DNA from: Aldehydirespirator sp963662645
GTDB lineage: Bacteria > Actinomycetota > Acidimicrobiia > Acidimicrobiales > Aldehydirespiratoraceae
Assembly (NCBI GenBank): GCA_963662645.2
Contig: OY759762.1
Location: 992,001-1,056,000, forward strand
Direction: 5' to 3'
DNA: 64,000 bases
In this document: positions 33,228 through 41,907 of the stretch, piece after piece
Layout of the letters: every line of letters begins with the position of its first letter
Position numbering within the stretch: the first letter of the stretch is position 1
The notes under the pieces: generated by a model
The model's database searches: none
What the model was told of the DNA's origin: nothing
What the model saw: only the letters and a program-made list of their open reading frames with translations
Made by a program: the position numbers and the translations under genes

Positions 33228-34324
33228 GTAGCATCGCTCGCGCCCGCGGCCCGGCCGGCACCCGCAACATAGCCCGCGGCCCGGCCGGCGCCCACAGCCT
33301 TGCTCACGTCCCCGGCCCGGCTGTGGAGGCCCGCGAACCAGTTTGCCGCGCCGGGATGGTCCGGCCTCCGTACGAATGCCAAGGCGGCGTGCAGGTCGAG
33401 GAAGCCGCAGGTGTGACGCTCGGCCACCCCGCCCCAGCGATCGGCCAGTTCGTCCCAGCGGTTACCGGAGTCGCAGCCAGCCAGCTCCAGCCGCCACAGC
33501 AGCGACGTCTGGTCGCAGAGCTGGAAGGCGGTGGTCGCATGGGGCCGGCGGTCGTCGAAGACCGCCAGCGCGCCTGAGGTATCGCCCGAGGCCAGCAAGC
33601 GCAGGGCCAGATGCCACCAGATGTGGGTGGCAAGAAGGTCCTGTGAGTCCCAGCGGTCGACCGTGCCCTCGAGCAGGTCGAGCGCGGCCGGAGTGTCGTC
33701 GGTGGACTCGTAGACATGGGCGAGCGCATGCCGGGCCCACAGATCGTCGGGATCGAGGTCCAGAGCGGTCCTACCCAGCTCCTCGGCCTCGCCGTAGCGC
33801 CCGGCCTCCTCCAGGGCGAAGGCGTGCTGGCCGGCGACGAACCCCCAGCCCAGCCTCCCGCGCCACGCCTCCACCGCATGGGAGCTGGAAGCCAGCCTGC
33901 GCTCGTCGTCACCGACATGGAGGTAAACGTCGTGGGCGAATCGCACCGCGGCGAAGTCGCGCTCGCCGCAGGCGATCTCGTCCCATCGGCTTGCCGCGCC
34001 GGTGAACTCCCCCGCTAGAAGCATCTCCAGCGCCATCACATGAGCCTGCTCGCGATCACCCGACCGGGCCGCCCGGGCCCGGGCCCGGCCTGCGTCTGCG
34101 TCCAGGGCGGGCGAGCCGAGCGGGGAGCCGGCCAGCACCCGGTAGACCGCGGCGAACACCGGACCTAGCACGAAGGTCTCGTCATCCTCGCCAGCCTCCG
34201 ACGCAACGACAACGGGGTCGCCCCGAAAGTGCAAGTACTGCTCCCATGCACGGTCCCATGCCTCGACGCTGGCCGCCGAGCCCTGAACCGGCCCAAGCTC
34301 AGGCCGCGGAGACAGGCTCACCAC
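33155..34324 (-). CDS. TPR-repeat protein, TTC38-like, N-terminal part before a frameshift
   Basis: 389 residues, start GTG at 34324 within a 44-bp repeat. Helical tandem repeats fill residues ~90-340 (for example HAFALEEAGRYGEAEELGRTALDLDPDDLWARHALAHVYES and the following DDTPAALDLLE), matching the TTC38 family of soluble proteins whose role is unclear. From about residue 350 the sequence becomes a low-complexity run of Ala, Gly and Arg, and the frame then ends in residues unlike the family, while the true C terminus is found in another frame at 32889-33227. The last ~20 residues given here are therefore probably frameshift artefact. Confidence 0.7.
   Translation of the reverse strand: MVSLSPRPELGPVQGSAASVEAWDRAWEQYLHFRGDPVVVASEAGEDDETFVLGPVFAAVYRVLAGSPLGSPALDADAGRARARAARSGDREQAHVMALEMLLAGEFTGAASRWDEIACGERDFAAVRFAHDVYLHVGDDERRLASSSHAVEAWRGRLGWGFVAGQHAFALEEAGRYGEAEELGRTALDLDPDDLWARHALAHVYESTDDTPAALDLLEGTVDRWDSQDLLATHIWWHLALRLLASGDTSGALAVFDDRRPHATTAFQLCDQTSLLWRLELAGCDSGNRWDELADRWGGVAERHTCGFLDLHAALAFVRRPDHPGAANWFAGLHSRAGDVSKAVGAGRAAGYVAGAGRAAGASDATAPAGPWARLIPRVLAGPRTLAPV
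33174..33293. repeat. Degenerate GC-rich repeat at the frameshift site
   Basis: Four copies of a core like CGCGGCCCGGCCGGC(G/A)CCC start at 33174, 33210, 33245 and 33275. The spacings are 36, 35 and 30 bases; only the 35-base step is not a multiple of three, which places the frameshift of the TPR gene between the second and third core. Confidence 0.75.
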
Positions 34325-34410
34325 ACCCGCACCCCCAAGTGCCCCGACCGCGGAGACAGGCTCACCACACCCGCACCCCCAAGTGCCCCGACCGCGGAGA
34401 CAGGCTCATC
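34304..34410. repeat. 44-bp direct repeats upstream of and overlapping the TPR gene start
   Basis: Two identical 44-base units at 34304-34347 and 34348-34391 are followed by a third that matches for about 17 bases and then decays. The presumed GTG start of the TPR gene (34324) is inside the first unit. The array lies between the P450 gene stop (34451) and the TPR gene; no other feature is visible there. Confidence 0.8.
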
Positions 34411-34450
34411 GCATCGACACCCCCGAAATGCCTGGCCTGCGCGGGCGTGC

Positions 34451-35710
34451 TCACCGGACCTCGACCTCCAGGTGTTCTATTCCGTTGACGAAGTTCGAGT
34501 CCACGTAGACGGGGTCGCCGACCAGCCGGAGGTCGATGCCACGGGACAGGATGGCCTCGATGAGCACGGCCAGCTCGAGGCGGGCCAGCGGCGCGCCCAG
34601 GCAGAAGTGGGCGCCGCCGCCGCCGAAGGCGGCGTTGGGCGGCCGCAGCGGTCGGGTGACGTCGAAGCGCATCGGCTCGTCGAACACCTCCTCGTCGAAG
34701 TTGGCCGCCGCGTACCACATCACCACCTTGTCGCCGGTGCGCAGAGGGGTGTCCTGCAGCACCGTGTCGCGGGTCAGGGTGCGCCGGAAGTACAGGATCG
34801 GCGACGAGTACCGGATCACTTCCTCCACGGCCCGGTCCATCAGCGACGGATCGGAGCGCAGCCGCTCGAACTGGTCGGCGAACTCGACGAGGTGCAGGGC
34901 CAAGTGCGCCATCGAGGCCCTGGTGGTCTCGTTGCCGGCGAAGACCATCAGCCGGAAGAAGTTGGTGAACTCGGCGTCGGTGAGGCGCTCGCCATCGACC
35001 TCGGCCTCGATGAGCTTCGTGACCAGGTCGTCGGCGGGCCCGGCCCGGCGTCGCTCGCCGAGGGCGCGGGCGTACTCGTTGATCCCGTGGGCGGCCGGGC
35101 TGTTGAACGGCAGCAGCCGCAGGTCGGTGGTGTTGCCGTAGGCGGTGGGTTCCAGCGGCTTGCTGGAGGTGCCGGCCACGAGATGGTCGGTCAGTTCGAT
35201 CATGTAGCCGTGGTCCGACTCGGGCACGCCCATGATGTCGCAGATCACTCCGATGGGGATGGGCGCGGCCACCGCCTCCACCCAGTCGCCGCCGCCGGCC
35301 GCAGCCAGCGCATCGAGGCGCGCCGCTATCCGGGACCGCACCGCCGACTCGTACGACTGCACGTGGCGTGGTGTGAACGCCGAGCTGACCAGCCGCCGCA
35401 GCCGGGTGTGCACCGGGGGGTCGAGATCGATCATCGAGGCCCGCGCCGACAGGGCGTCGGAGTCGATGTCATAGATCTGGATGTGCCCGACCGCGGAGGA
35501 GTACAGGTCGGTGTCGCGGGAGACCTCGGACACGGGCGCATGGCGGGTGACCGACCAGAAGCCGGTGCGGTCGCCGCCGCTGCGCGGGGTCCAGCTCAGC
35601 GTCGGGCGGGCCCGCATCTCGGCGAAGGCCTCGTGTGGGATGCCCTGGGAGAAGGTGGCCGGGTCCTGAAGGTCCGCTGGCGCCAGCAGCCGCTCGGTCG
35701 AGAGCTGCAT
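34451..35710 (-). CDS. Cytochrome P450 (first of two)
   Basis: 419 residues from ATG at 35710, overlapping the aldehyde dehydrogenase stop (ATGA); the longer reading lies over that gene. P450 marks: I-helix AGNETTR, the ExxR motif in the K helix (FERLRS... and YFRRTL region), and the haem-binding FGGGGAHFCLG with the cysteine ligand. Soluble bacterial type, needing a ferredoxin; a 3-cysteine ferredoxin gene lies in the same operon. It resembles the CYP families that hydroxylate terpenes, sterol side chains or amines; the substrate is not readable from sequence alone. Confidence 0.93.
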   Translation of the reverse strand: MQLSTERLLAPADLQDPATFSQGIPHEAFAEMRARPTLSWTPRSGGDRTGFWSVTRHAPVSEVSRDTDLYSSAVGHIQIYDIDSDALSARASMIDLDPPVHTRLRRLVSSAFTPRHVQSYESAVRSRIAARLDALAAAGGGDWVEAVAAPIPIGVICDIMGVPESDHGYMIELTDHLVAGTSSKPLEPTAYGNTTDLRLLPFNSPAAHGINEYARALGERRRAGPADDLVTKLIEAEVDGERLTDAEFTNFFRLMVFAGNETTRASMAHLALHLVEFADQFERLRSDPSLMDRAVEEVIRYSSPILYFRRTLTRDTVLQDTPLRTGDKVVMWYAAANFDEEVFDEPMRFDVTRPLRPPNAAFGGGGAHFCLGAPLARLELAVLIEAILSRGIDLRLVGDPVYVDSNFVNGIEHLEVEVR

Positions 35711-37173
35711 CAACCCATTACGAAGGGGTCGCGGGTGGCGCCGGTCAGCTCCACCCACACCGACTTGGTCTGCAGGTAGCCATCGAGGGCCTCGCGGCCG
35801 TTGTCCTTGCCGTAGCCGGACTGCTTGAACCCGCCGAAGGGCGCGGCGTAGTTGACGGTGCGATAGGTGTTGACCCACACGGTGCCGGCATACAGCGCCC
35901 GGGACATCCGCAGCGCCCGGCGCACGTCGAGCGTCCACACGCCGGCGGCCAGCCCGTAGTCGGAGTCGTTGGCCAGCTTGATCGCCTCGTCCTCGTCGTC
36001 GAAGGTCATCATGGCCAGCACCGGGCCGAACACCTCGTCGCGCACGATGGTTGTGTCGTTGGTGGCGCCGGTGATCACGGTGGGCCGCACGAACCGGCCT
36101 CCCAGGACGGGGTCGACCACCCCTCCGGCGGCGATGGTGGCGCCCTCGGCCCGAGCCTGCTCGATCATGGCCAGGATGCGGTCGCGCTGCGCGTCCGACG
36201 CGGCCGGGCCCATCTCGGTGGCGTAGTCCGACGGGTCACCCAGCACCAGCTCGCCAGCCCGGGCCGTAACCCTGGACACGATGTCGTCTGCGATGCCTCG
36301 CTGGAGGTAGGCCCGCGATCCGGCCACGCAGGTCTGACCGCTGGCCGCGAAGATCCCGGCCAGCAGGCCGTTGGTCGCGGCCTCGGCGTCGGCGTCGGCG
36401 AAGATGATCTGGGGCGACTTCCCGCCCAGCTCCAGCACAGTCGGCACGAGGTTGGCGGCCGCGGCCCGGGCCACATGGCGGGCAGTGTCTCCGCCGCCGG
36501 TGAAAGTGATCTTGTCGATGCCGCTATGGGCGGTCAGCGCGGCCCCCACCGACGGGCCTCCGGTGACGATGTTGATCACTCCCGGCGGGAAGCCGGCTTC
36601 GGCGGTCCGCTCGGCCAGCATCAGCGCGGTGACCGGCGTGAGCTCGGACGGCTTGACCACCGCGGTGCACCCCGCGGCCAGCAGCGGCGCCAGCTTCCAG
36701 GTCAGCAGGAACAGCGGCGAGTTCCAGGGAATGATGGCGCCCACCACCCCGACGGGCACCTTCTCGGTGTAGACGAGGAAGTTGGGCGTGGGGCCGGGGA
36801 TCTGCTCGCCCGCGATCTTGTCGGCCAGGCCGGCGAAGTAGTCGTAGTAGCTCTGGAGGCTCTTGGCCTGCGCCGAGGTCTCGCGGATGATCTTGCCGTT
36901 GTCGCGGGTCTCGATGACGGCCAGCTCGTCGGCGTCTCGGGTGAGGATCTCGCCCAGGCGCCGCATGAGCCTCGCCCGCTCCGCGGCCGGCATCTGTGCC
37001 CACGGCCCGTCGGTGAAAGCCCGGCGCGCCGCGGCGACCGCGGCGTCGACAGCGTCGGGGTCGTCGGCGACGCTGGCCCAGACCTCCCCCGTGAAGGGGT
37101 TGGACGTGGTCATGCGGCCCCCACTGGCAGGCGCGGCGAATCCCCCGTCGATCCAGTTGTCGTAAGTCTGCAT
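35710..37173 (-). CDS. NAD(P)-dependent aldehyde dehydrogenase
   Basis: 487 residues. ALDH signatures: VGAIIPWNSPLFLLTWKLAPLLAAG (cofactor binding), the general-base glutamate in LELGGKSPQI and the catalytic cysteine in GQTCVAGSRAYL; the C-terminal PFGGFKQSGYGKDNG is also typical. Oxidises an aldehyde to the acid. It is 14 bases downstream of the ferredoxin gene and overlaps the P450 gene, so P450-made aldehydes or amino-aldehydes are likely substrates. Confidence 0.95.
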   Translation of the reverse strand: MQTYDNWIDGGFAAPASGGRMTTSNPFTGEVWASVADDPDAVDAAVAAARRAFTDGPWAQMPAAERARLMRRLGEILTRDADELAVIETRDNGKIIRETSAQAKSLQSYYDYFAGLADKIAGEQIPGPTPNFLVYTEKVPVGVVGAIIPWNSPLFLLTWKLAPLLAAGCTAVVKPSELTPVTALMLAERTAEAGFPPGVINIVTGGPSVGAALTAHSGIDKITFTGGGDTARHVARAAAANLVPTVLELGGKSPQIIFADADAEAATNGLLAGIFAASGQTCVAGSRAYLQRGIADDIVSRVTARAGELVLGDPSDYATEMGPAASDAQRDRILAMIEQARAEGATIAAGGVVDPVLGGRFVRPTVITGATNDTTIVRDEVFGPVLAMMTFDDEDEAIKLANDSDYGLAAGVWTLDVRRALRMSRALYAGTVWVNTYRTVNYAAPFGGFKQSGYGKDNGREALDGYLQTKSVWVELTGATRDPFVMG

Positions 37174-37187
37174 TCAGGACTCCTCCT

Positions 37188-37418
37188 CTAACCGTCCAGC
37201 CTCGCGCCGTCCGCGGGCTCCACGATGGAGATCGCCGCGCCCGGGCAACGGTGCACCACCACTTCGGCCCGCTCACGGGACAGCACACCCGATCCGATCA
37301 CCGACGAGATGGCCGTCTCATCGTCGAGCAGGAAGACCTCGGGCTCCAGCATCTCGCACTGGCCCCCGCCGATGCACCGCTCCGAGTCCACCGTCACCCG
37401 GACCGGGTCCCCGCTCAC
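37188..37418 (-). CDS. Small ferredoxin, 3Fe-4S type
   Basis: 76 residues from GTG at 37418, chosen because GGGGGAG lies nine bases upstream and longer readings add unlike sequence. Cysteines are in RCIGGGQCEMLEPEVF and HRCPGAAI: the three-cysteine pattern C-x5-C...C-P of 3Fe-4S ferredoxins that feed actinobacterial P450s. It should donate electrons to one or both neighbouring P450s. A ferredoxin reductase gene is not in the window. Confidence 0.88.
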   Translation of the reverse strand: MSGDPVRVTVDSERCIGGGQCEMLEPEVFLLDDETAISSVIGSGVLSRERAEVVVHRCPGAAISIVEPADGARLDG

Positions 37419-37560
37419 CGCGGCCCGCTCCCCCAGGATCTCGGTCGAAAACTGGGCCCCAGAGGCCCACAAACAGCCCCAAGAACGGGCCGGCCCACGG
37501 TCCAGGCGGCCTCCCACCGAACCTGCTTGGCCGTGAGGCCCTCGGTGTTGGGCAATGAAC

Positions 37561-38823
37561 TCATGAATTGGCTCCCGGGGCCATCTCGACCGACAGCACT
37601 CCGTGGACGAAGTTCGATGCCATCCGCACGGCCTGGCTGCGCTGCTCCAGGAACATCCGCCTTGCGGCCATCTCCTCCAGCAGCACCGACACTTCGAGCC
37701 GGGCCAGGAAGGCGCCCAGGCACAGGTGCGGGCCGCCCCCGCCGAAGGCGAAGTGCTCGTTGCCGGCCCGGCCGACGTCGAAGCGGAAGGGATCGGCGTA
37801 CACGGCCTCGTCGCGGTTGGCCGAGGCGTACCACATGACCACCTTGTCGCCGGCGGCGATGGCGGTGCCGGCCAGCTCGCAGTCGGCAGCGGCCGTTCTG
37901 CGCATGTGCAGCACCGGGGTGGCCCAGCGGATGATCTCCTCGGTGGCCGACTCGATCAGCTCACCCTCGTCCAGCACCCGCTGCCACTGGTCGGGATTGG
38001 CGGCCAGGGCCATGGCACCGTGACTGATGGCGGTGCGGGTGGTCTCGTTGCCGGCAAACACCAGCAGATGGAACAGGTGACGGAACTCGTGGCGGGAGAT
38101 GCGCCCGCCGTCGGCCTCGGCCTCGACCAGGTGGGTGACGAGATCGTCGCGGGGCTCGGCCCTCCGCTTCGAGCGCATCTCGTCGCCGTACTCGAACAGG
38201 GCGTGGCTGGCCGGGCTGTTGAACGGCAGCAAGCGCAGCTCGGTGGTGTTGCCGAAGGCGTCGGGCGGCAGCGATTGGGCGTCGCTGGTGCCCTCCACGA
38301 GGTAGTTCGACAGCTCGACCAGGTAGCCGGCGTCGGCCACGGGCACGCCCAGCATGGAGAGGATCACCCGGATGGGCAGCGGGGCGGCCACCATCTCGAC
38401 CCAGTCGCCGCCCCCCTGGGCCAGGAACTCGTCGAGCAGCTCGACGGTGATCTCGCGCACCGCGTCCTCCCAGCGGCGGATGTTCTTGGGCGTGAACGCC
38501 CCCGCGACCATGCGCCTCAGCCGGGTGTGGTCGGGGGCGTCGGTGTCGATCAGCGAGCGGCGGGCCTCCAGGGCGTCGGCCTCCAGGTCCCACAGGTTGG
38601 TGTGGCCGATGGCCGACGAGAACACGGTCGGGTTGCGCGACACCGCCCTAACGTCCGCATGGCGGGTCACCGCCCAGAAACCCTTGTCGCCGTAGGGGTG
38701 CCACGCCAGCCCGGGCATGGCCCGGATCCGGGCGAAGCGCTCGTGGGGTATGCCGTCGAGATAGAGCCGCGGGTCGGCGACCTCGGGCGCCAGGGTCGGC
38801 GGCGGTGCGGTTGAGGGGTTCAC
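37561..38823 (-). CDS. Cytochrome P450 (second of two)
   Basis: 420 residues. I-helix AGNETTR, haem site FGGGGPHLCLG, and the same overall length and domain order as the P450 encoded at 34451, to which it is clearly related (shared TRLRRMVAGAFTPKNIRRWE-type B-helix region). The stretch 37419-37560 after its stop holds nothing clear. It lies 14 bases downstream of the glutamine-synthetase-like gene; such pairing of P450, ferredoxin and a GS-like gene is known from pyrrolidine/piperidine/morpholine degradation in mycobacteria. Confidence 0.93.
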   Translation of the reverse strand: MNPSTAPPPTLAPEVADPRLYLDGIPHERFARIRAMPGLAWHPYGDKGFWAVTRHADVRAVSRNPTVFSSAIGHTNLWDLEADALEARRSLIDTDAPDHTRLRRMVAGAFTPKNIRRWEDAVREITVELLDEFLAQGGGDWVEMVAAPLPIRVILSMLGVPVADAGYLVELSNYLVEGTSDAQSLPPDAFGNTTELRLLPFNSPASHALFEYGDEMRSKRRAEPRDDLVTHLVEAEADGGRISRHEFRHLFHLLVFAGNETTRTAISHGAMALAANPDQWQRVLDEGELIESATEEIIRWATPVLHMRRTAAADCELAGTAIAAGDKVVMWYASANRDEAVYADPFRFDVGRAGNEHFAFGGGGPHLCLGAFLARLEVSVLLEEMAARRMFLEQRSQAVRMASNFVHGVLSVEMAPGANS

Positions 38824-38837
38824 GGAGGGCTACCGCA

Positions 38838-40181
38838 TCAGCAGTGCGCCGCGAAGCGGGCCCGCTCCCAGTCGTTGACGTCCTCGGGGTCGGGCGAGTT
38901 CTCGGCGGCCAGGGCCAGCTCGTGGTTGGCGGTGCACACGTAGTTGGTGGAGAACACATTCCCCAGCAGCCCGGCCAGCGTCGAGCTCTCGAACGCCGAG
39001 ATGGCGTCGGCGAGCGTCGCCGGCAGCGGAGCGCAGTCGCCGGGGTTGGTGTACATGTCTCCCTCGCTCATCGGCGGGGGCTCGAGGCTCTGTTCGAGCC
39101 CGTCGCAGCCGGCGGCCAGCACCCCGGCGATCATCAGATGGGGGTTGGCGTCGGCGCCCGCGGAGCGGAACTCCACCCGGTTGGCCGGCGAGCCGGCCTC
39201 GGTGATGCAGCGGGCCATCACGGTGCGGTTGTCGAGGCCCCAGTGCACATGGGTGGGCGCGAACGTGTAGGGCCTGACCCGCTTGGCCCCGTTGTCGGTG
39301 GGCGAGCCCAGCAGGCTGAGGCTCTCTGCGTGCGAGATCAGGCCGCCGAGCCACTTCGACATCAGCTCGTTGGGGGCGCCGTCGGAATCGGCGAAGGCGT
39401 TGGCCCCGCCGACGTTGAGGCTGGTGTGGACGTGCATGCCCGAACCCGTCTGGCCGGCCCACAGTTTGGGCATGAACGTGGCCCTCAGCCCGTGGCCTAC
39501 GGCCACCTGCTTGACGATGCTCTTGAACAGCACCGTCGCGTCGGCGGCGGCCATGGCGTCGGCGTAGGCGATGTTGACCTCCATCTGCCCCGGCCCGTAC
39601 TCGGCGTTGGAGGACTCCACCTCCAGCCCGGCGCCCAGCAGCCCGGCCCGCATATCGGCGATGCAGTCCTCCAGCGCCACCGCGTCGGTGAGCGACGAGT
39701 ACTTGATGTGGTTCTGGACCGGGCTCCAATCCGGGTGGCACAGGTAGAACTCGAGCTCGGTGGCCGCCACCGGCTCGAATCCGAGGTTGCGGCAGCGCTC
39801 GATCTGCCGGGCCAGCGCCAGCCGCGGATCCAACTCGTGGGGTGAGCCGTGCTCGTCGAGCACGTCGGTGAAGACGACGGCGTACCCGGGCCGGTGAGTG
39901 AAGGTCCGCCCGGTGGTCAGGTCGGGAATCAGGCGGCAGTCGAGGTAGCCGGTGTCCATGTTGACGAAGGGGTTGTCCGTCAGATCGTCCTGGGCGTCCA
40001 TCACGAAGATGGCGTCGGCGATGGCCACGCCCGAGGCGGCAACGGTGGCGAAGAAGCGCTCGACGGGCACCCGCTTGCCTCGCAGATGCCCTTGGGTGTC
40101 GACCGTGGCGACCTCCACGGTGTGCACTTCGGCTTCCAGGCACTCCTGCTGGAATCTGCCGGCTGCGGCGATGTCGGTCAT
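38838..40181 (-). CDS. Glutamine synthetase-like ligase (gamma-glutamyl amine synthetase type)
   Basis: 447 residues. Glutamine synthetase catalytic-domain features are visible: EVEVSSNAEYGPGQMEVNIAYADAM (metal-binding Glu), KLWAGQTGSGMHVHTSL (ATP and ammonia site) and NRVEFRSAGADANPHLMIAGVLAAG. The adenylylation-type C-terminal loop of housekeeping enzymes is not obvious. With amine-related neighbours it more likely joins glutamate to an amine (as PuuA or the GS-like protein of secondary amine degradation operons) than makes glutamine. Cytosolic. Confidence 0.88.
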   Translation of the reverse strand: MTDIAAAGRFQQECLEAEVHTVEVATVDTQGHLRGKRVPVERFFATVAASGVAIADAIFVMDAQDDLTDNPFVNMDTGYLDCRLIPDLTTGRTFTHRPGYAVVFTDVLDEHGSPHELDPRLALARQIERCRNLGFEPVAATELEFYLCHPDWSPVQNHIKYSSLTDAVALEDCIADMRAGLLGAGLEVESSNAEYGPGQMEVNIAYADAMAAADATVLFKSIVKQVAVGHGLRATFMPKLWAGQTGSGMHVHTSLNVGGANAFADSDGAPNELMSKWLGGLISHAESLSLLGSPTDNGAKRVRPYTFAPTHVHWGLDNRTVMARCITEAGSPANRVEFRSAGADANPHLMIAGVLAAGCDGLEQSLEPPPMSEGDMYTNPGDCAPLPATLADAISAFESSTLAGLLGNVFSTNYVCTANHELALAAENSPDPEDVNDWERARFAAHC

Positions 40182-40226
40182 CAGTGCTCCTAAAGGTTGG
40201 TCGACGTGGGAGGGGTTCGATGGGAG

Positions 40227-41189
40227 TCAGGCAACGGTCAGCACAACCCGGCCCTTGATCTCGCCGGCCCGGAGCCGGTCGTGGGCCGTCTGCGCGCTGG
40301 CGAGGGGAAGGGTCTCCACCGGATTGAGGACCGAGGGCTCCCGCCCGGCCAAGCCGAGCAGTTCGTCGAGCTGGGCCCGGCTGCCCCAGACGCTGGTCAC
40401 GAAGCGGGCCTCGTGGGGCACCGCGCCGAAGCCGAACGGGATCCGGCCTCCGTAGAGCCCGACCACGGCCACCAGACCGAGCCGGGCCACCGCGCCCGCG
40501 GCGGCGGCCAGCGTGGCCTCGCTGCCGATGAAGTCGATCACGAAGTCGAACCGGGGCAGCTCGTCGCCGGGACCGTACGCGTGGTGGGCGCCGCGCCCGA
40601 GCGCGGTAGCCCGCTTGCTCTCGGAGAGGTCCAGAGCCCCAACCTCGGCGTCGGTCAGCAGCCGCAGGTACCGCAGGGCGTACTGGCCGAGCCCGCCGGC
40701 GCCGATGACCAGCGCCCGGCGCCGCCGGCCCGGACGCCGCAGGGTCTCGAGGCCCTGCGTCACGGCCCGGTAGGCGGTGAGCCCCCCGCAGGCCAGCGGA
40801 GCGCTGGTCACAGGATCGAGGTCGCCGATGGGCGCCAGGTAGAAGGCGTCGGGGACGCTCATCCGCTCCGCGTAGCCGCCGTCAGAGAATATGCCCGCCT
40901 CCCGGGCGTCGACGCAGATCATCTCGACGCCCTCGTCGCACAGCTCGCACGATCGGCACCCCCACGGGGCGTAGACCATGACCGGCCCCAGGCGCGGGTG
41001 CACACCGGTCACCTCGTGGCCGAGGATCAGCGGCACAGCGGTAGGGAACTCGCCGTCCACGACATGCAGGTCCGAGTGGCACACCCCGCACGCGGTCACG
41101 TCGATTACCTCCGCGGCGGGGTCGGGCTCGGGGTGGTCGCCGACGAAGCGGAGATCGGTGTCGAACGCCTCGAGGACGACGGCTCTCAT
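40227..41189 (-). CDS. Zinc-dependent alcohol dehydrogenase family protein
   Basis: 320 residues of the medium-chain dehydrogenase family. Catalytic zinc region CGVCHSDLHVVDGEFP and GHEVTG; structural zinc cysteines in CRSCELCDEGVEMIC (C-x2-C-x2-C-x7-C). The Rossmann motif is ALVIGAGGLGQYALRYL. It is a little short at the C terminus compared with typical 340-350 residues. Likely oxidises the alcohol formed by a P450 to an aldehyde for the neighbouring aldehyde dehydrogenase. Confidence 0.9.
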   Translation of the reverse strand: MRAVVLEAFDTDLRFVGDHPEPDPAAEVIDVTACGVCHSDLHVVDGEFPTAVPLILGHEVTGVHPRLGPVMVYAPWGCRSCELCDEGVEMICVDAREAGIFSDGGYAERMSVPDAFYLAPIGDLDPVTSAPLACGGLTAYRAVTQGLETLRRPGRRRRALVIGAGGLGQYALRYLRLLTDAEVGALDLSESKRATALGRGAHHAYGPGDELPRFDFVIDFIGSEATLAAAAGAVARLGLVAVVGLYGGRIPFGFGAVPHEARFVTSVWGSRAQLDELLGLAGREPSVLNPVETLPLASAQTAHDRLRAGEIKGRVVLTVA

Positions 41190-41220
41190 CTCACAGTTCC
41201 TCGCACGGAGGCAACGGGAG

Positions 41221-41907
41221 TCACAGCTCCGGCTCCTCGTCCCAGTAGCCGTGGCGCTGAAGGAACTCTGCGGCGGCCATACCGCTCTGGTGCAGGTGCT
41301 CCTCCATGGCCCGGCGGGCGCCCTCGGCGTCGCGCGCGGTGATCGTCTCGAGAATAGCGGCGTGGTGCTGGACGGCGTGCGCGTCCCAGCCCTCGATGAA
41401 CTCGTAGTAGCGGGACGGCACCGAGCGGACCAGGTGCTGAAGCAGCCATCGGGTCCGGCGGGGCGCGGCGGAGTTGATCACCCGGTGGAAGGCGTTGTTC
41501 AACGCCGAGAGGTCCTCGCCGCTGTCGTGCTCGAAGCGCTCATGGATGGCGGCGAGTTCGGCGATCTCGTCGTCCTTGAGCGAGACCGCGGCCATGGCCG
41601 CGGCCCTTCCCGACACCACCCCGAACAGCTCGTAGTGGTCGATGATGTCGTCGGGAGTGAGATCGGCCACCGATGCGCCCCGGCGGGGGGTGACCTCCAC
41701 CAGGCCCTCCCGCCCCAGGATCACGAGACCCTCCCGCACCGGGCTGCGGCTCACACCGAGCACCTCGCCGATGGCGTCCTGGTCGATCTTGGTGCCCGGC
41801 TTGAGCGATCCGGCCAGGATGAGGTCGCGGACGTAGGTCACAACCTCGTCGGCGAGGCTGCCGCGCCGGCGTCGCCGCGTATCGACCGGCGGGTACTCAA
41901 CGCTCAC
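41221..41907 (-). CDS. GntR-family transcriptional regulator (FCD-type)
   Basis: 228 residues. The winged helix-turn-helix spans residues ~15-80: VVTYVRDLILAGSLKPGTKI, then QDAIGEVLGVSRSPVREGLVIL and the wing VTPRRGASVA. The helical FCD effector domain follows. It overlaps the transporter gene upstream by 4 bases and is inside the operon of transporter and P450 genes, so it likely controls it; the repeats and palindrome at 46500-46599 are a possible target. Confidence 0.9.
   Translation of the reverse strand: MSVEYPPVDTRRRRRGSLADEVVTYVRDLILAGSLKPGTKIDQDAIGEVLGVSRSPVREGLVILGREGLVEVTPRRGASVADLTPDDIIDHYELFGVVSGRAAAMAAVSLKDDEIAELAAIHERFEHDSGEDLSALNNAFHRVINSAAPRRTRWLLQHLVRSVPSRYYEFIEGWDAHAVQHHAAILETITARDAEGARRAMEEHLHQSGMAAAEFLQRHGYWDEEPEL

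Noticed and set aside
34229..35779. Plus-strand frame of 516 residues over the P450 gene
   Set aside because: The minus strand encodes a P450 with haem-binding cysteine; the plus frame has no family features and runs through 44-bp repeats.
35635..37191. Long plus-strand frame (518 residues) opposite the aldehyde dehydrogenase
   Set aside because: Composition of shadow frames (Gly, His, Arg, Val), no motif, while the minus strand has ALDH active-site residues.
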